A stretch of DNA of 64,000 nucleotides from contig NZ_DAIQRQ010000006.1 of the NCBI RefSeq assembly GCF_036786105.1, positions 1 to 64,000 on the forward strand, written 5' to 3'. The notes beneath the pieces were generated by a model. That model saw only the letters and a program-made list of their open reading frames with translations. It had not been told where the DNA came from and searched no databases. The position numbers and the translations under genes were made by a program. The DNA is from Ohtaekwangia sp036786105 (GTDB lineage Bacteria > Bacteroidota > Bacteroidia > Cytophagales > Cyclobacteriaceae). The stretch's first letter is position 1, and each line of letters starts with the position of its first letter. Positions 52,793-60,929 of the stretch are shown in pieces.

Positions 52793-54250
52793 ATGAGAAG
52801 AAATTTTCTCTTTGCAGCCTTCATCACTTTTTCAACTTATACCTATAGTCAGGTTACGAAGATTCAGCCTGACTCGGTGGTGGTGGATTCTCTCGAAATA
52901 GCGACAGCAGAAGAAGAAATGCTGTACAAGGAAGATACAGCCGATTTTATATATTTCGCGCTGCCAACCGAACTGGAATATATACCCGGCGATGATGATC
53001 CGGCCATTATCCAGGATCGCCTCACATGTATCGAGAAAAATATACCACTTCACTACAATGACCGCATTCATGCTTTCATCAACTACTTTACGGTAAAAGA
53101 CCGTGAGTACACCAAGATGATCATGCGCAGAAAGAACCTGTACTTTCCGATCTTCGAGAAATACCTGAAGAAGTATGGACTGCCGGATGAATTGAAATAT
53201 TTGTCCATCATTGAATCCGGACTCAACCCACGCGCGGTATCTCGTGCACGTGCCGTTGGTCTCTGGCAATTCATGTCGGCAACCGGTAAATATTACGGTT
53301 TGCATAACGACTGGTTCCTGGACGAACGTATGGACCCGGAGAAATCGACCGAATCAGCATGCCGCTATCTGCGCGACCTGCACAACATGTTCAATGACTG
53401 GGAGCTTGCACTGGCCGCCTATAACACCGGACCAGGCAACGTAAAACGTGCTATTCGTAAATCGGGCTACAAGCATTCATTCTGGGAGATATATTCTCAC
53501 CTGCCACGTGAAACCCGCTCGTATGTACCGCAGTTTGTAGCCATAACCTATGCTATGAATTATCTGGACGAACATAACTTCTATGATGAAGGCGAAGAGA
53601 TGCTCGTTACGTCAGATACAATTCACGTGAAGAATTACCTGCACTTCGAAACATTTGCCAATTTAACTAATGCATGTCTCGAAGATCTGCAGCGCCTTAA
53701 TCCATCCATTCAACATAACGCGCTTCCTCAAACCAACAAGCCTTATGTTCTCTATATTCCCAAGGAATCGAAAGAATTGTTGCTGGCCAACCGTGCAGAC
53801 ATTCTCGACTCGGCTTCTAAAATTGGCAAGAACGAATTGATGGCCCTCGCCAAAAACACGGAAGGCAGCACCTACGGACGCGATCGTATTGTATACAAAG
53901 TGCGTAGTGGCGATGTGCTCGGCGCGATCGCTATGCGTCATGGTGTACGTGTCAATGATCTGAAGAAATGGAATAACATGCGCAGCAACACTATTCGCGT
54001 TGGGCAGCGCCTTAATATATGGCAGCGCGGTAGTCGCTCCTCATCAGCAGCAACTCCTGTATATGCATCCGCTAAAACTACATCGCCTACGCCGGTACCG
54101 GATTCAAAAACTTATACTGTGCAACCTGGCGATACACTTTGGCACATCTCCCGTATGTTTGAAGGCCTTACGGTAGAAAAGATCAAAACCATGAACAACC
54201 TCGGAGACACCAAACTCCAGCCCGGGCAGAAGTTGATCATCGGTATATAA
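52793..54250 (+). CDS. mltD: Membrane-bound lytic transglycosylase D-type with LysM domains
   Basis: A 485-residue secreted peptidoglycan lyase. A signal peptide (RRNFLFAAFITFSTYTYSQ) is followed by an SLT domain (about 100-270), with the catalytic Glu in IIESGLNPRAVSRARAVGLWQFMSATG and the AYNTGPGNV motif. Two LysM peptidoglycan-binding domains lie at about 360-410 (YKVRSGDVLGAIAMRHGVRVNDL) and 440-485 (YTVQPGDTLWHISRMFEGLTVEKI). It cuts glycan strands with formation of 1,6-anhydro-muramyl ends. It starts one base after the gatA stop and ends before a hairpin terminator. Confidence 0.93.
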   Translation: MRRNFLFAAFITFSTYTYSQVTKIQPDSVVVDSLEIATAEEEMLYKEDTADFIYFALPTELEYIPGDDDPAIIQDRLTCIEKNIPLHYNDRIHAFINYFTVKDREYTKMIMRRKNLYFPIFEKYLKKYGLPDELKYLSIIESGLNPRAVSRARAVGLWQFMSATGKYYGLHNDWFLDERMDPEKSTESACRYLRDLHNMFNDWELALAAYNTGPGNVKRAIRKSGYKHSFWEIYSHLPRETRSYVPQFVAITYAMNYLDEHNFYDEGEEMLVTSDTIHVKNYLHFETFANLTNACLEDLQRLNPSIQHNALPQTNKPYVLYIPKESKELLLANRADILDSASKIGKNELMALAKNTEGSTYGRDRIVYKVRSGDVLGAIAMRHGVRVNDLKKWNNMRSNTIRVGQRLNIWQRGSRSSSAATPVYASAKTTSPTPVPDSKTYTVQPGDTLWHISRMFEGLTVEKIKTMNNLGDTKLQPGQKLIIGI

Positions 54251-54251
54251 G

Positions 54252-54286
54252 CAGAAAGCTTTAAGCTCAAAGCAGAAAGTATAAAG
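54252..54286 (+). repeat. Short AAGCAGAAAG-type intergenic repeat
   Basis: GCAGAAAGC and AAGCAGAAAGT occur here in tandem, echoing the arms of the palindrome at 36992-37071. Confidence 0.45.
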
Positions 54287-54318
54287 TAAAAAGCTCAGCT
54301 GGTGCTGAGCTTTTTTGT
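54287..54318 (+). terminator. Hairpin terminator after mltD
   Basis: Stem AAAAAGCTCAGC/GCTGAGCTTTTTT with a four-base loop. Confidence 0.85.
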
Positions 54319-54365
54319 TTTACACGAATGTCATGTTTTGCCTGCCATGTCTTTATTTCTCATGA

Positions 54366-54436
54366 GCCACGTTTGTGTAAGGTAGAACGTGGCCTGAATT
54401 CCAGTAGCCAGTAGCGCTTGCAGCCAGCAGCCACAA
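54366..54436. repeat. Intergenic repeat with CCAGTAGCCAG motif and inverted GCCACGTT
   Basis: GCCACGTT (54366-54373) faces AACGTGGC (54386-54393). Directly after is TTCCAGTAGCCAG followed by GCAGCCAG; the same string recurs at 56551-56577. Confidence 0.5.
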
Positions 54437-55573
54437 TTAGAATCGCGCATTGCGCCACAGATCAATCACCTCATACCAGGTTTGTGTATATTTTTTATCG
54501 CGGAGCAATACATAGTTATCCGGATCGAAGAGTGTAGGCGACTTTACAAAATCGAATGATATTTTATAGCTGCTGTTCTTGTAATTCCAGACTTCACGAT
54601 CGGAAAATTTATATACTTCTTCAGGCAATCCAAATACTATATAGATCATGCCGCGATCGGTCTTCCAGCCTTCCTTATAAGAAGTAAAAAACTGGTTGGC
54701 CAGCTCAACCCTTCTGAAATACGTGCGCATAAATTGTTTGGCACGCTCTGCATCTCCGGTAATGCCGAGTATAACTTTATCAAAAGCTTTCTTGTCGCCA
54801 CGGGTTTGTTTCAGGCGGTCGTATTCCTGGCGGGTACAGACATAGATAAATGGATCGGCCAGGCTCTCCAGTTTGGTAAGTCGTGGATAATCATGTTGTA
54901 CACGAAAGGCAAAACCTTCTGCCGAAGTAGTATCGCGTTGCACCAGGTATAGTCCCTGGTTAGGAGCCATAAAATCCTGGTCTGGCTGAATAACAAAAAC
55001 CGAATCAACTTTTAGTATAGGAGCTACTTTTCCAAGTGCTTCAGAAAAAGCCGGATTGGCTGCCGGGAAAGTATCTCTGTAATGCGACACGATCAGCGGC
55101 TGGTCTGCTCCCTGCACACGATACGGTTTATCGCCTCTTACAAAAGGAACCAATACGGGTTGCCCTTCTGATGTGAGCCATCCGTTCGATGGATATTTAG
55201 GGTCCAGCACGCGATAGAACAACCATGCCTGCTTGGCCGTAGCACTCACCACCTTAGCCACCAGCAATTGCACAGAGGCCGAAACAGGAACCCGCAGACT
55301 GCCTTCTTTATTTGGGGATGCGGCGTTGACAACCGGGCCTTCTTTTTCATTCAGGCTTGTGCGCGTAGACCATTCTATCGTAAGGCCTGTAACCAGTGAA
55401 TCACGATGTTGAAGCTTGTAAAAAACATCCCATGCATCCGCTTTGCGTATCAACTTGATATCCAGCGTAACAGGCTGCGTAGGATCATAGAGGTAACTAT
55501 AATTGATATCGCGGAGAGTCTGGGCGTAGGATACGGATCCCAGGAAAATGAACAGTAATAGAAATCGCTTCAT
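54437..55573 (-). CDS. GWxTD domain-containing secreted protein
   Basis: A 378-residue protein with signal peptide MKRFLLLFIFLGSVSYAQ. The N-terminal two thirds are beta-rich. The C-terminal GWxTD domain shows FTSYKEGWKTDRGMIYIVFGLPEEVYKFSDREVWNYKN, including the name-giving GW-K-TD with Asp-Arg-Gly. The family is common in Bacteroidota and other phyla, often near gliding or outer membrane genes; its biochemical role is unknown. A longer frame to 55669 would overlap the divergent promoter region and lacks a signal peptide at its start, so 55573 is chosen. It diverges from the methyltransferase gene. Confidence 0.87.
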   Translation of the reverse strand: MKRFLLLFIFLGSVSYAQTLRDINYSYLYDPTQPVTLDIKLIRKADAWDVFYKLQHRDSLVTGLTIEWSTRTSLNEKEGPVVNAASPNKEGSLRVPVSASVQLLVAKVVSATAKQAWLFYRVLDPKYPSNGWLTSEGQPVLVPFVRGDKPYRVQGADQPLIVSHYRDTFPAANPAFSEALGKVAPILKVDSVFVIQPDQDFMAPNQGLYLVQRDTTSAEGFAFRVQHDYPRLTKLESLADPFIYVCTRQEYDRLKQTRGDKKAFDKVILGITGDAERAKQFMRTYFRRVELANQFFTSYKEGWKTDRGMIYIVFGLPEEVYKFSDREVWNYKNSSYKISFDFVKSPTLFDPDNYVLLRDKKYTQTWYEVIDLWRNARF

Positions 55574-55654
55574 TGGATGAAAATAATATAAAAGTACGAG
55601 GAACAGAGAACGAAGTGTTAAATCAGTGGCCGGTTTCAATTCTGGTAAAACGGC

Positions 55655-55684
55655 GTTGTACCTCGCCAATACCTCTTATCTTTG
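55655..55684 (+). promoter_or_regulatory. Promoter of the methyltransferase gene
   Basis: GTTG, 18 bases, then TATCTTTG, matching the -33/-7 pattern, 8 bp before the ATG at 55693. This supports the shorter start. Confidence 0.65.
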
Positions 55685-55692
55685 CGGCCGAT

Positions 55693-56469
55693 ATGGCTAA
55701 AGTTTATACTACCGAAATTACCAGCGAGCAGATAGCTTCCGATAATCCCATTCATCAACGCTTATTCAAAGCGTATGTTGTGGCCAAAGATTATCTGCAA
55801 GGCGATGTGCTCGAAGTAGGTTGCGGCGAAGGTCGTGGCATTGCCTCCATGTTGCCGCTGGCCAAAAGCTTCACCGCGGTAGACAAGATCGAGCCGGTTA
55901 TTAACGAACTTCGCAAGACCTACCCTTCCGGTAAGTTTATCAGCATGAATATACCTCCACTCTCCGGACTGGAGGATAACGCATACGACCGCGTGGTAAG
56001 TTTCCAGGTGATCGAACACATTGAGAACGATTTTCTTTTTTTGAAAGAGATACATCGCGTGCTAAAGCCGGGCGGCATCGCGCTGATCACTACGCCCAAC
56101 CGTAAAATGTCGCTTTCGCGCAACCCCTGGCATATACGCGAATACCTGCCACAGGAATTAAAGTCGCTCGCAGAAAAAATATTCAGTCACGCGGAAATGA
56201 AAGGTATAACCGGCAACGATAAGGTGATGGCGTATTACGAACAGAATAAAAAATCCGTAGAGCGCATCACCCGGTTTGATATACTCAATCTTCAATATCG
56301 TTTACCGGCAGCCGTGCTGCGCCTTCCCTACGAAATTCTGAATCGCTGGAACCGGAATAAACTCCAGACATCCGATAACAAGCTCGTTACCGACATACAC
56401 CACAGCGATTACCTTGTAGTGGACGATGCTACAGATGCGCTGGACTTGCTGCTGATTGTGCGAAAATAG
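55693..56469 (+). CDS. Class I SAM-dependent methyltransferase
   Basis: A 258-residue cytoplasmic methyltransferase from ATG 55693 (MAKVYTTEITSEQIASDNPI). It has the SAM-binding motif I VLEVGCGEGRG, motif II-like FTAVDKIEPVI, DRVVSFQVIEHIEN (post II) and the LKPGGIALITTPNRKMSLS region, which resembles UbiE/Coq5-type and glycan-linked methyltransferases. The acceptor is not predictable. A frame open to 55573 is rejected because the promoter lies within it and the start Met there overlaps the GWxTD start codon region. Confidence 0.85.
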   Translation: MAKVYTTEITSEQIASDNPIHQRLFKAYVVAKDYLQGDVLEVGCGEGRGIASMLPLAKSFTAVDKIEPVINELRKTYPSGKFISMNIPPLSGLEDNAYDRVVSFQVIEHIENDFLFLKEIHRVLKPGGIALITTPNRKMSLSRNPWHIREYLPQELKSLAEKIFSHAEMKGITGNDKVMAYYEQNKKSVERITRFDILNLQYRLPAAVLRLPYEILNRWNRNKLQTSDNKLVTDIHHSDYLVVDDATDALDLLLIVRK

Positions 56470-56550
56470 CCGGGGAGCGCTGCGGGCTCCTGACCTCCGG
56501 CTGTTGGAGAGTCGAGTGGGTAGAAAGCCAGGAACAGCTTTAATCTCCAT

Positions 56551-56577
56551 TTCCAGTAGCCAGAAGCCTGCAGCCAA
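56551..56577. repeat. Second copy of the CCAGTAGCCAG intergenic repeat
   Basis: TTCCAGTAGCCAG, a short spacer and GCAGCCA, matching 54399-54427. More CCAG/AGCC words follow up to 56592. Confidence 0.5.
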
Positions 56578-56602
56578 AAAAGGCCAGAAGCCCAAAAATT
56601 GA

Positions 56603-56610
56603 TAAATTTG
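56603..56610 (+). promoter_or_regulatory. Possible -7 element of the large TPR gene
   Basis: TAAATTTG matches TAnnTTTG, 23 bp before the ATG at 56634; a matching -33 TTG is not seen at the expected distance. Confidence 0.4.
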
Positions 56611-56633
56611 TTTCCGGACAATTATCAAAATCC

Positions 56634-59600
56634 ATGAGAGTATTATTCCTGGCTGTAGCGTTGCTTTTCGTTACTTTTTTCTCTTTTGCCCAAAAGACTG
56701 ACTCCTTAATGCAGGTGCAGTGGGAAGTCGGCCTTAAAAAACTCAAGGCGGGCGCCCACAACGATGCGGTGGTGCAGTTCTCGCAGCTCATCAATTCCAA
56801 TTTTACCAACAAGGAAGTATTCGTGAAGCGTGGCGTGGCCTACTACAATCTCAAGGAATACGACAAAGCCAAAGCCGATCTGGACGAAGCGGTAAAAGCC
56901 CGCATCAATACAGCCGAGCTTTTTGAATATCGCGGCAACGCCCGTTACAACCTGAACGATTACCAGGGTTCTGTTACTGATCTTGAAAAAGCTGTCACGA
57001 TGGGGGCAAACAGCTTCGACACTTATGTGAACCTGGGCAACGGTAAATTCCGCATGGAAAATTATCGTGAAGCGATCACCAACTACGACAAAGCCGTTGC
57101 TACCGGTAAAGCTGATGCTATACTCTACAATAATCGCGGCAAAGCAAAATTTGTATTGAAGGATTACAAAGGGTCTATTCCTGATTTTGATAAAGCGCTC
57201 GAGCTCCGTCCGGGTTATGACAAGGCCATCGAAAATCGTGCAGAGGCCCGCTATATGGTGCAGGATTGGAAGGGAAGTATAACCGATTTTGAAAGACTGA
57301 TTGCCAGCGGAAGATCAGACAACGAAATATACCAGAAGATCGGAACAGCCCAGTATACTTTACAGAACTACAAAGGCGCTGCCGATGCACTCGATAAAAT
57401 TGTTCAGAAAGGTGTAAAGGATAAAGATGTATTCAAAATGCTCGGGTTAAGCATGGCCGCTGTGGGTAACTGCACGGAAGCATCTAAAAGCCTGGCCGCT
57501 GCTGCTTCCATGGGGGCTACCGATAAAGAGGTATTCGTGCAACTGGGAACATGCCAGTATAAGAATAAAGAATATGCAGGGGCGATTGAATCATTGAGCC
57601 GCGCCATCAACGCAGGTGCAGCTTCAAAAGAAATATACCTCTACAAAGGCAACGCCGAGTTTGCTCAAAAAGATTACGACAAGGCATTGCCCGATCTGGA
57701 GAAGGCCATATCCCTGGGAGCCAGCGATGCCGAGGCTTTTAAAAATATAGGCGATATCAAGTTCATGAAGAACGACTACGCCAATGCCATTAAAAATTAC
57801 GACAACGCCGTTAAACTCGGCAGCAACGATGCCATTTTGTATAACAATCGCGGTAAAGCAAAACTCAACCTCAACGATGCACAAGGTTCAATTGCAGACT
57901 TCGACAAAGCCATTCAACTGAATCCGAGTTATACCAAAGCGATACTCAACCGGGGCACGGCGAAATATACCTTGAAAGATTATGCAGGTGCCGTAGCGGA
58001 TCTTGAAAAGACAAAAACAAGCGAAGGCGAAACGCCCGACTTGCTAAAGATGCTTGGTATAGCCAACTACATGCTCGGCAAAAAAGATGCAGCCAAACCT
58101 TATCTCGATAAGGCGTTGCAGACAGGTGTAAAAGACAGCAAAGTGGCACTATATGCCGGCTACCTGCGCTACGATGCCAATGACTATAAAGGCGCCATTG
58201 AAGCACTGACTGCTGCAGAAATGGGAGGCGAAAAAGAAGATGATATACCATTAAAGCGCGGTAAATCTTCGTATCAGCAGCGTGAATATACTTCTGCCAT
58301 TATTGACCTTGAGAAGGCAGCACAGAAAGGTAAAGCCGATCTGGCCGCGTACGAAGCGCTGGCACTGTCGTATCTGGCTTCACAGAAGGATAAAGAAGCT
58401 ATACCTCACCTGGAGAAAGCTGCTTCGCTCGACAGCAAGAATAAAGAAATATACTATCAATTGGGAAATGCGCGCTTCAAGCAAAGTAATTTTGCCGGAG
58501 CCATCACCGCTTATGATAAAGCGATTACATTGGGAGCCAACGATGAGATTATCTACAACAATCGCGGTAAAGCCAAACTCAATGCCGGCAACGCAAAAGA
58601 ATCGATTGCTGATTTCGATCGTGCCCTCGGCATCAAGAAAGATTATACACAAGCTCTGAAGAATCGTGCCACAGCATTCTATCAGCTGAAAGACTATGCG
58701 AATGTTATTACCAACCTCGCCATTGTCATTGCCCGCAACGAAGCTGGAGCCGAAGAGTTTGTTATGTCGGGTACTTCCAAGTATAACATTAAAGATTATG
58801 CCGGTGCAGTAACAGACCTTACCAAAGCCATTGATGCCGGCAGCAAAGACATCAACCTGTATGCCGCGCGCGCCAATTCGTTGTTTGAGCTGAAAGACTA
58901 TGAGAAAGCAATTCCTGATTTTGATAAAGTGATTGCCAGCGGAGCCAGCGACACGAATCTCTTTTACAGACGCGGTGCTTCAAAATATTATCAGCGCGAT
59001 TTTAAAGGAGCGTTGCCTGACTTAGAGAAAGCAATCACTACCGGAACCGGCGATGCATTGGCTTTTGACATGCGCGGCCATTGCAGATACGATAGCAAAA
59101 ACCTGGATGGCGCCATTAGCGATTTTAACCAGGCCATTGAAAAAGATCCGAAGCTTGCCACGGCATTCTATCACCGCGGCGATGCCAAATTCAGCACCAA
59201 CAATTTACCGGGCGCTATACAAGACTATACTCAAGCTATAGCCTTGGGATTGAAAGATGCTGTGCTGTTTAACAACCGGGGCAAGGCATACACCAAGCAG
59301 GAAAATTACCAGGCGGCTATTGCCGATTTTACAGAAGCGATCGACCGAAAATCTGATTATACCCGGGCATACGAAAACCGCGGGCAAGCTTACTATAGCC
59401 TGAAGAAATACAACGAAGGCGTGAAAGATTTCCGTGAAGTTGAAAAATTATCGGAAACGCCTGATCCGGCTTTATACAAATTATTGGCCGATGGTTACTA
59501 TAACACAGAACGTTTTGTGCCTGCGCGCGACTATTACGACAAACTTATTAATGCGGGTGTAAAAGATAAAGACGCTTACCTGAGGCGCGGCCTCATGCAA

Positions 59601-60110
59601 CTGGAAGCCACTGAATACGAAGCGGCCATCAGCGATTTTGACAATGCACAGAAAGCCGGAGAGAACTCCGTTACTCTTTATGTAAACAAAGGACGCGCCT
59701 ACATTGCACTTGAAAATACTAAGTCAGCTATTATTGAGTTGAACAAAGCGATCGAGCTCGATCCTAAAAATGCAGATGCACTTTTCAATCGCGGGTATAT
59801 TAAAGAAACTATTCAGGATTATGAAGGTGCTATATTAGATTACAACAAAGTACTTACCCTTAATCCGAAAGATGCCATTGCATATTACAATCGCGCCAAC
59901 TGCAAGTCGGAGCTGGAAGATTATGGCGCGGGTGTATCTGATCTGGACGAAGCCATTAAGCTCGATCCTAAAAATGCATCCTACTATAAACAACGCGGCA
60001 ATCTTTACTATCAAATGAAAGAAAAAGACAAAGCCTGCTTCGATTGGCGCAAAGCAGTTGAGTTTGGCGATGCCAAGGCACGTTTCCAGATCGATACGTA
60101 TTGCAAGTGA
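56634..60110 (+). CDS. Very long secreted TPR protein (1158 residues)
   Basis: A signal peptide (MRVLFLAVALLFVTFFSFAQ) is followed by more than 30 consecutive tetratricopeptide repeats with a period of 34-36 residues and almost no other sequence. Common forms are YNNRGKAKLNLNDAQGSIADF, KAIQLNPSYTKAILNRGTAKY and LEKAISLGASDAEAFKNIGD; the consensus A-x-x-x-x-x-N-x-x-x-Y-x-x-A-I-x-D-[FL]-[DE]-K-A holds throughout. It should form a long superhelix outside the cytoplasm, binding other proteins. The last repeat ends near the C-terminus. No anchor or sorting domain is seen, so it is probably periplasmic. It appears monocistronic and ends before a terminator. Confidence 0.88.
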   Translation: MRVLFLAVALLFVTFFSFAQKTDSLMQVQWEVGLKKLKAGAHNDAVVQFSQLINSNFTNKEVFVKRGVAYYNLKEYDKAKADLDEAVKARINTAELFEYRGNARYNLNDYQGSVTDLEKAVTMGANSFDTYVNLGNGKFRMENYREAITNYDKAVATGKADAILYNNRGKAKFVLKDYKGSIPDFDKALELRPGYDKAIENRAEARYMVQDWKGSITDFERLIASGRSDNEIYQKIGTAQYTLQNYKGAADALDKIVQKGVKDKDVFKMLGLSMAAVGNCTEASKSLAAAASMGATDKEVFVQLGTCQYKNKEYAGAIESLSRAINAGAASKEIYLYKGNAEFAQKDYDKALPDLEKAISLGASDAEAFKNIGDIKFMKNDYANAIKNYDNAVKLGSNDAILYNNRGKAKLNLNDAQGSIADFDKAIQLNPSYTKAILNRGTAKYTLKDYAGAVADLEKTKTSEGETPDLLKMLGIANYMLGKKDAAKPYLDKALQTGVKDSKVALYAGYLRYDANDYKGAIEALTAAEMGGEKEDDIPLKRGKSSYQQREYTSAIIDLEKAAQKGKADLAAYEALALSYLASQKDKEAIPHLEKAASLDSKNKEIYYQLGNARFKQSNFAGAITAYDKAITLGANDEIIYNNRGKAKLNAGNAKESIADFDRALGIKKDYTQALKNRATAFYQLKDYANVITNLAIVIARNEAGAEEFVMSGTSKYNIKDYAGAVTDLTKAIDAGSKDINLYAARANSLFELKDYEKAIPDFDKVIASGASDTNLFYRRGASKYYQRDFKGALPDLEKAITTGTGDALAFDMRGHCRYDSKNLDGAISDFNQAIEKDPKLATAFYHRGDAKFSTNNLPGAIQDYTQAIALGLKDAVLFNNRGKAYTKQENYQAAIADFTEAIDRKSDYTRAYENRGQAYYSLKKYNEGVKDFREVEKLSETPDPALYKLLADGYYNTERFVPARDYYDKLINAGVKDKDAYLRRGLMQLEATEYEAAISDFDNAQKAGENSVTLYVNKGRAYIALENTKSAIIELNKAIELDPKNADALFNRGYIKETIQDYEGAILDYNKVLTLNPKDAIAYYNRANCKSELEDYGAGVSDLDEAIKLDPKNASYYKQRGNLYYQMKEKDKACFDWRKAVEFGDAKARFQIDTYCK

Positions 60111-60146
60111 TCCCGAACTGATAGTTTTACAATCCCAGATATATAC

Positions 60147-60184
60147 CAGAGCAGCTTCTTAACAGGAGCTGCTCTGTGTTTTTA
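60147..60184 (+). terminator. Hairpin terminator after the large TPR gene
   Basis: Perfect 10-bp stem CAGAGCAGCT/AGCTGCTCTG with a T run shortly after. Confidence 0.85.
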
Positions 60185-60338
60185 GCGCAAAACGCAACTA
60201 TTGGTATGATGGTCGGGTTTTTGCTTTGTATGTAGTTGTATAACCCACTGGTAAATCTTACACGCGGAAGCTAACGCTGGCAAATCATCGTTCTAACTGT
60301 ATAAGATTTGTCAACTTGAATGCGTCAATATCAATGAA

Positions 60339-60833
60339 ATGAAAACTATAAAAATAACCCTGCTGCTGCTCTTCGTAAGCCTTGCTTCGACAATGGCATA
60401 CGATACTGTAACCGGTAAAGTAACTGCTGTTATCGATGGCAATACCCTGGAGGTAACAGCCGATAATAATGAGATACACAAAGTAATGCTTGCCGGCATT
60501 GACTGCCCTGAGATAACACAAGAGTTTGGTGAACAAGCCCGTCAATATTTAGAAAAGCTAACGCTAAATAAAAAAGTAACGGTAAACTTTACCGGTAAAG
60601 ATCGCTGGGGAAATTACCTCGGCATTGTGCTCATCAAAGGATCGGTTGATCCACGCGTTGATCTGTTGAAAGAGGGCCTTGCCTGGACTGCCGAGCGAAA
60701 TCCTGATCCGGAGTTTGAAGCCCATCGCGCCCGCGCACAGGAAAAAGGGAAAGGCCTCTGGAAAGATAACAACCCGACACCACCGTGGACATATCGCCGG
60801 GAACAAAGTATGATGGAGGCTAAATCAAGCTAA
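60339..60833 (+). CDS. Secreted staphylococcal nuclease-fold protein with altered active site
   Basis: A 164-residue protein with signal peptide MKTIKITLLLLFVSLASTMA and the SNase OB-fold: TGKVTAVIDGNTLEV, MLAGIDCPEITQEFGEQARQYLEKL, KVTVNFTGKDRWGNYLGIVLI and LLKEGLAWTAE. Active SNases use Asp and Glu in (G)IDxPE and two Arg, one five residues before the Asp and one in the YGR segment. Here Asp and Glu are kept, but the first Arg position is Met (MLAGID) and the second is Asn (WGN). Catalysis is doubtful; a binding role or altered mechanism is possible. It precedes a bidirectional terminator. Confidence 0.82.
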   Translation: MKTIKITLLLLFVSLASTMAYDTVTGKVTAVIDGNTLEVTADNNEIHKVMLAGIDCPEITQEFGEQARQYLEKLTLNKKVTVNFTGKDRWGNYLGIVLIKGSVDPRVDLLKEGLAWTAERNPDPEFEAHRARAQEKGKGLWKDNNPTPPWTYRREQSMMEAKSS

Positions 60834-60864
60834 TATATACTTGCGCTAATGATCTTAACAAAAC

Positions 60865-60896
60865 AAAGAGCCCGCATAATCTGCGGGCTCTTTTTA
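60865..60896. terminator. Bidirectional hairpin terminator
   Basis: Stem AAAGAGCCCGC/GCGGGCTCTTT with a seven-base loop and A/T flanks, between the nuclease-like gene and the convergent protease gene. Confidence 0.88.
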
Positions 60897-60929
60897 GTTA
60901 TATTTTTAAATTAATAACAAAACTATACC

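Noticed and set aside
55574..55669. N-terminal extension of the GWxTD protein
   Set aside because: It would bury the signal peptide behind 32 unrelated residues.
55573..55692. 40-residue N-terminal extension of the methyltransferase
   Set aside because: It covers the promoter and the divergent GWxTD start; the protein family begins near ATG 55693.
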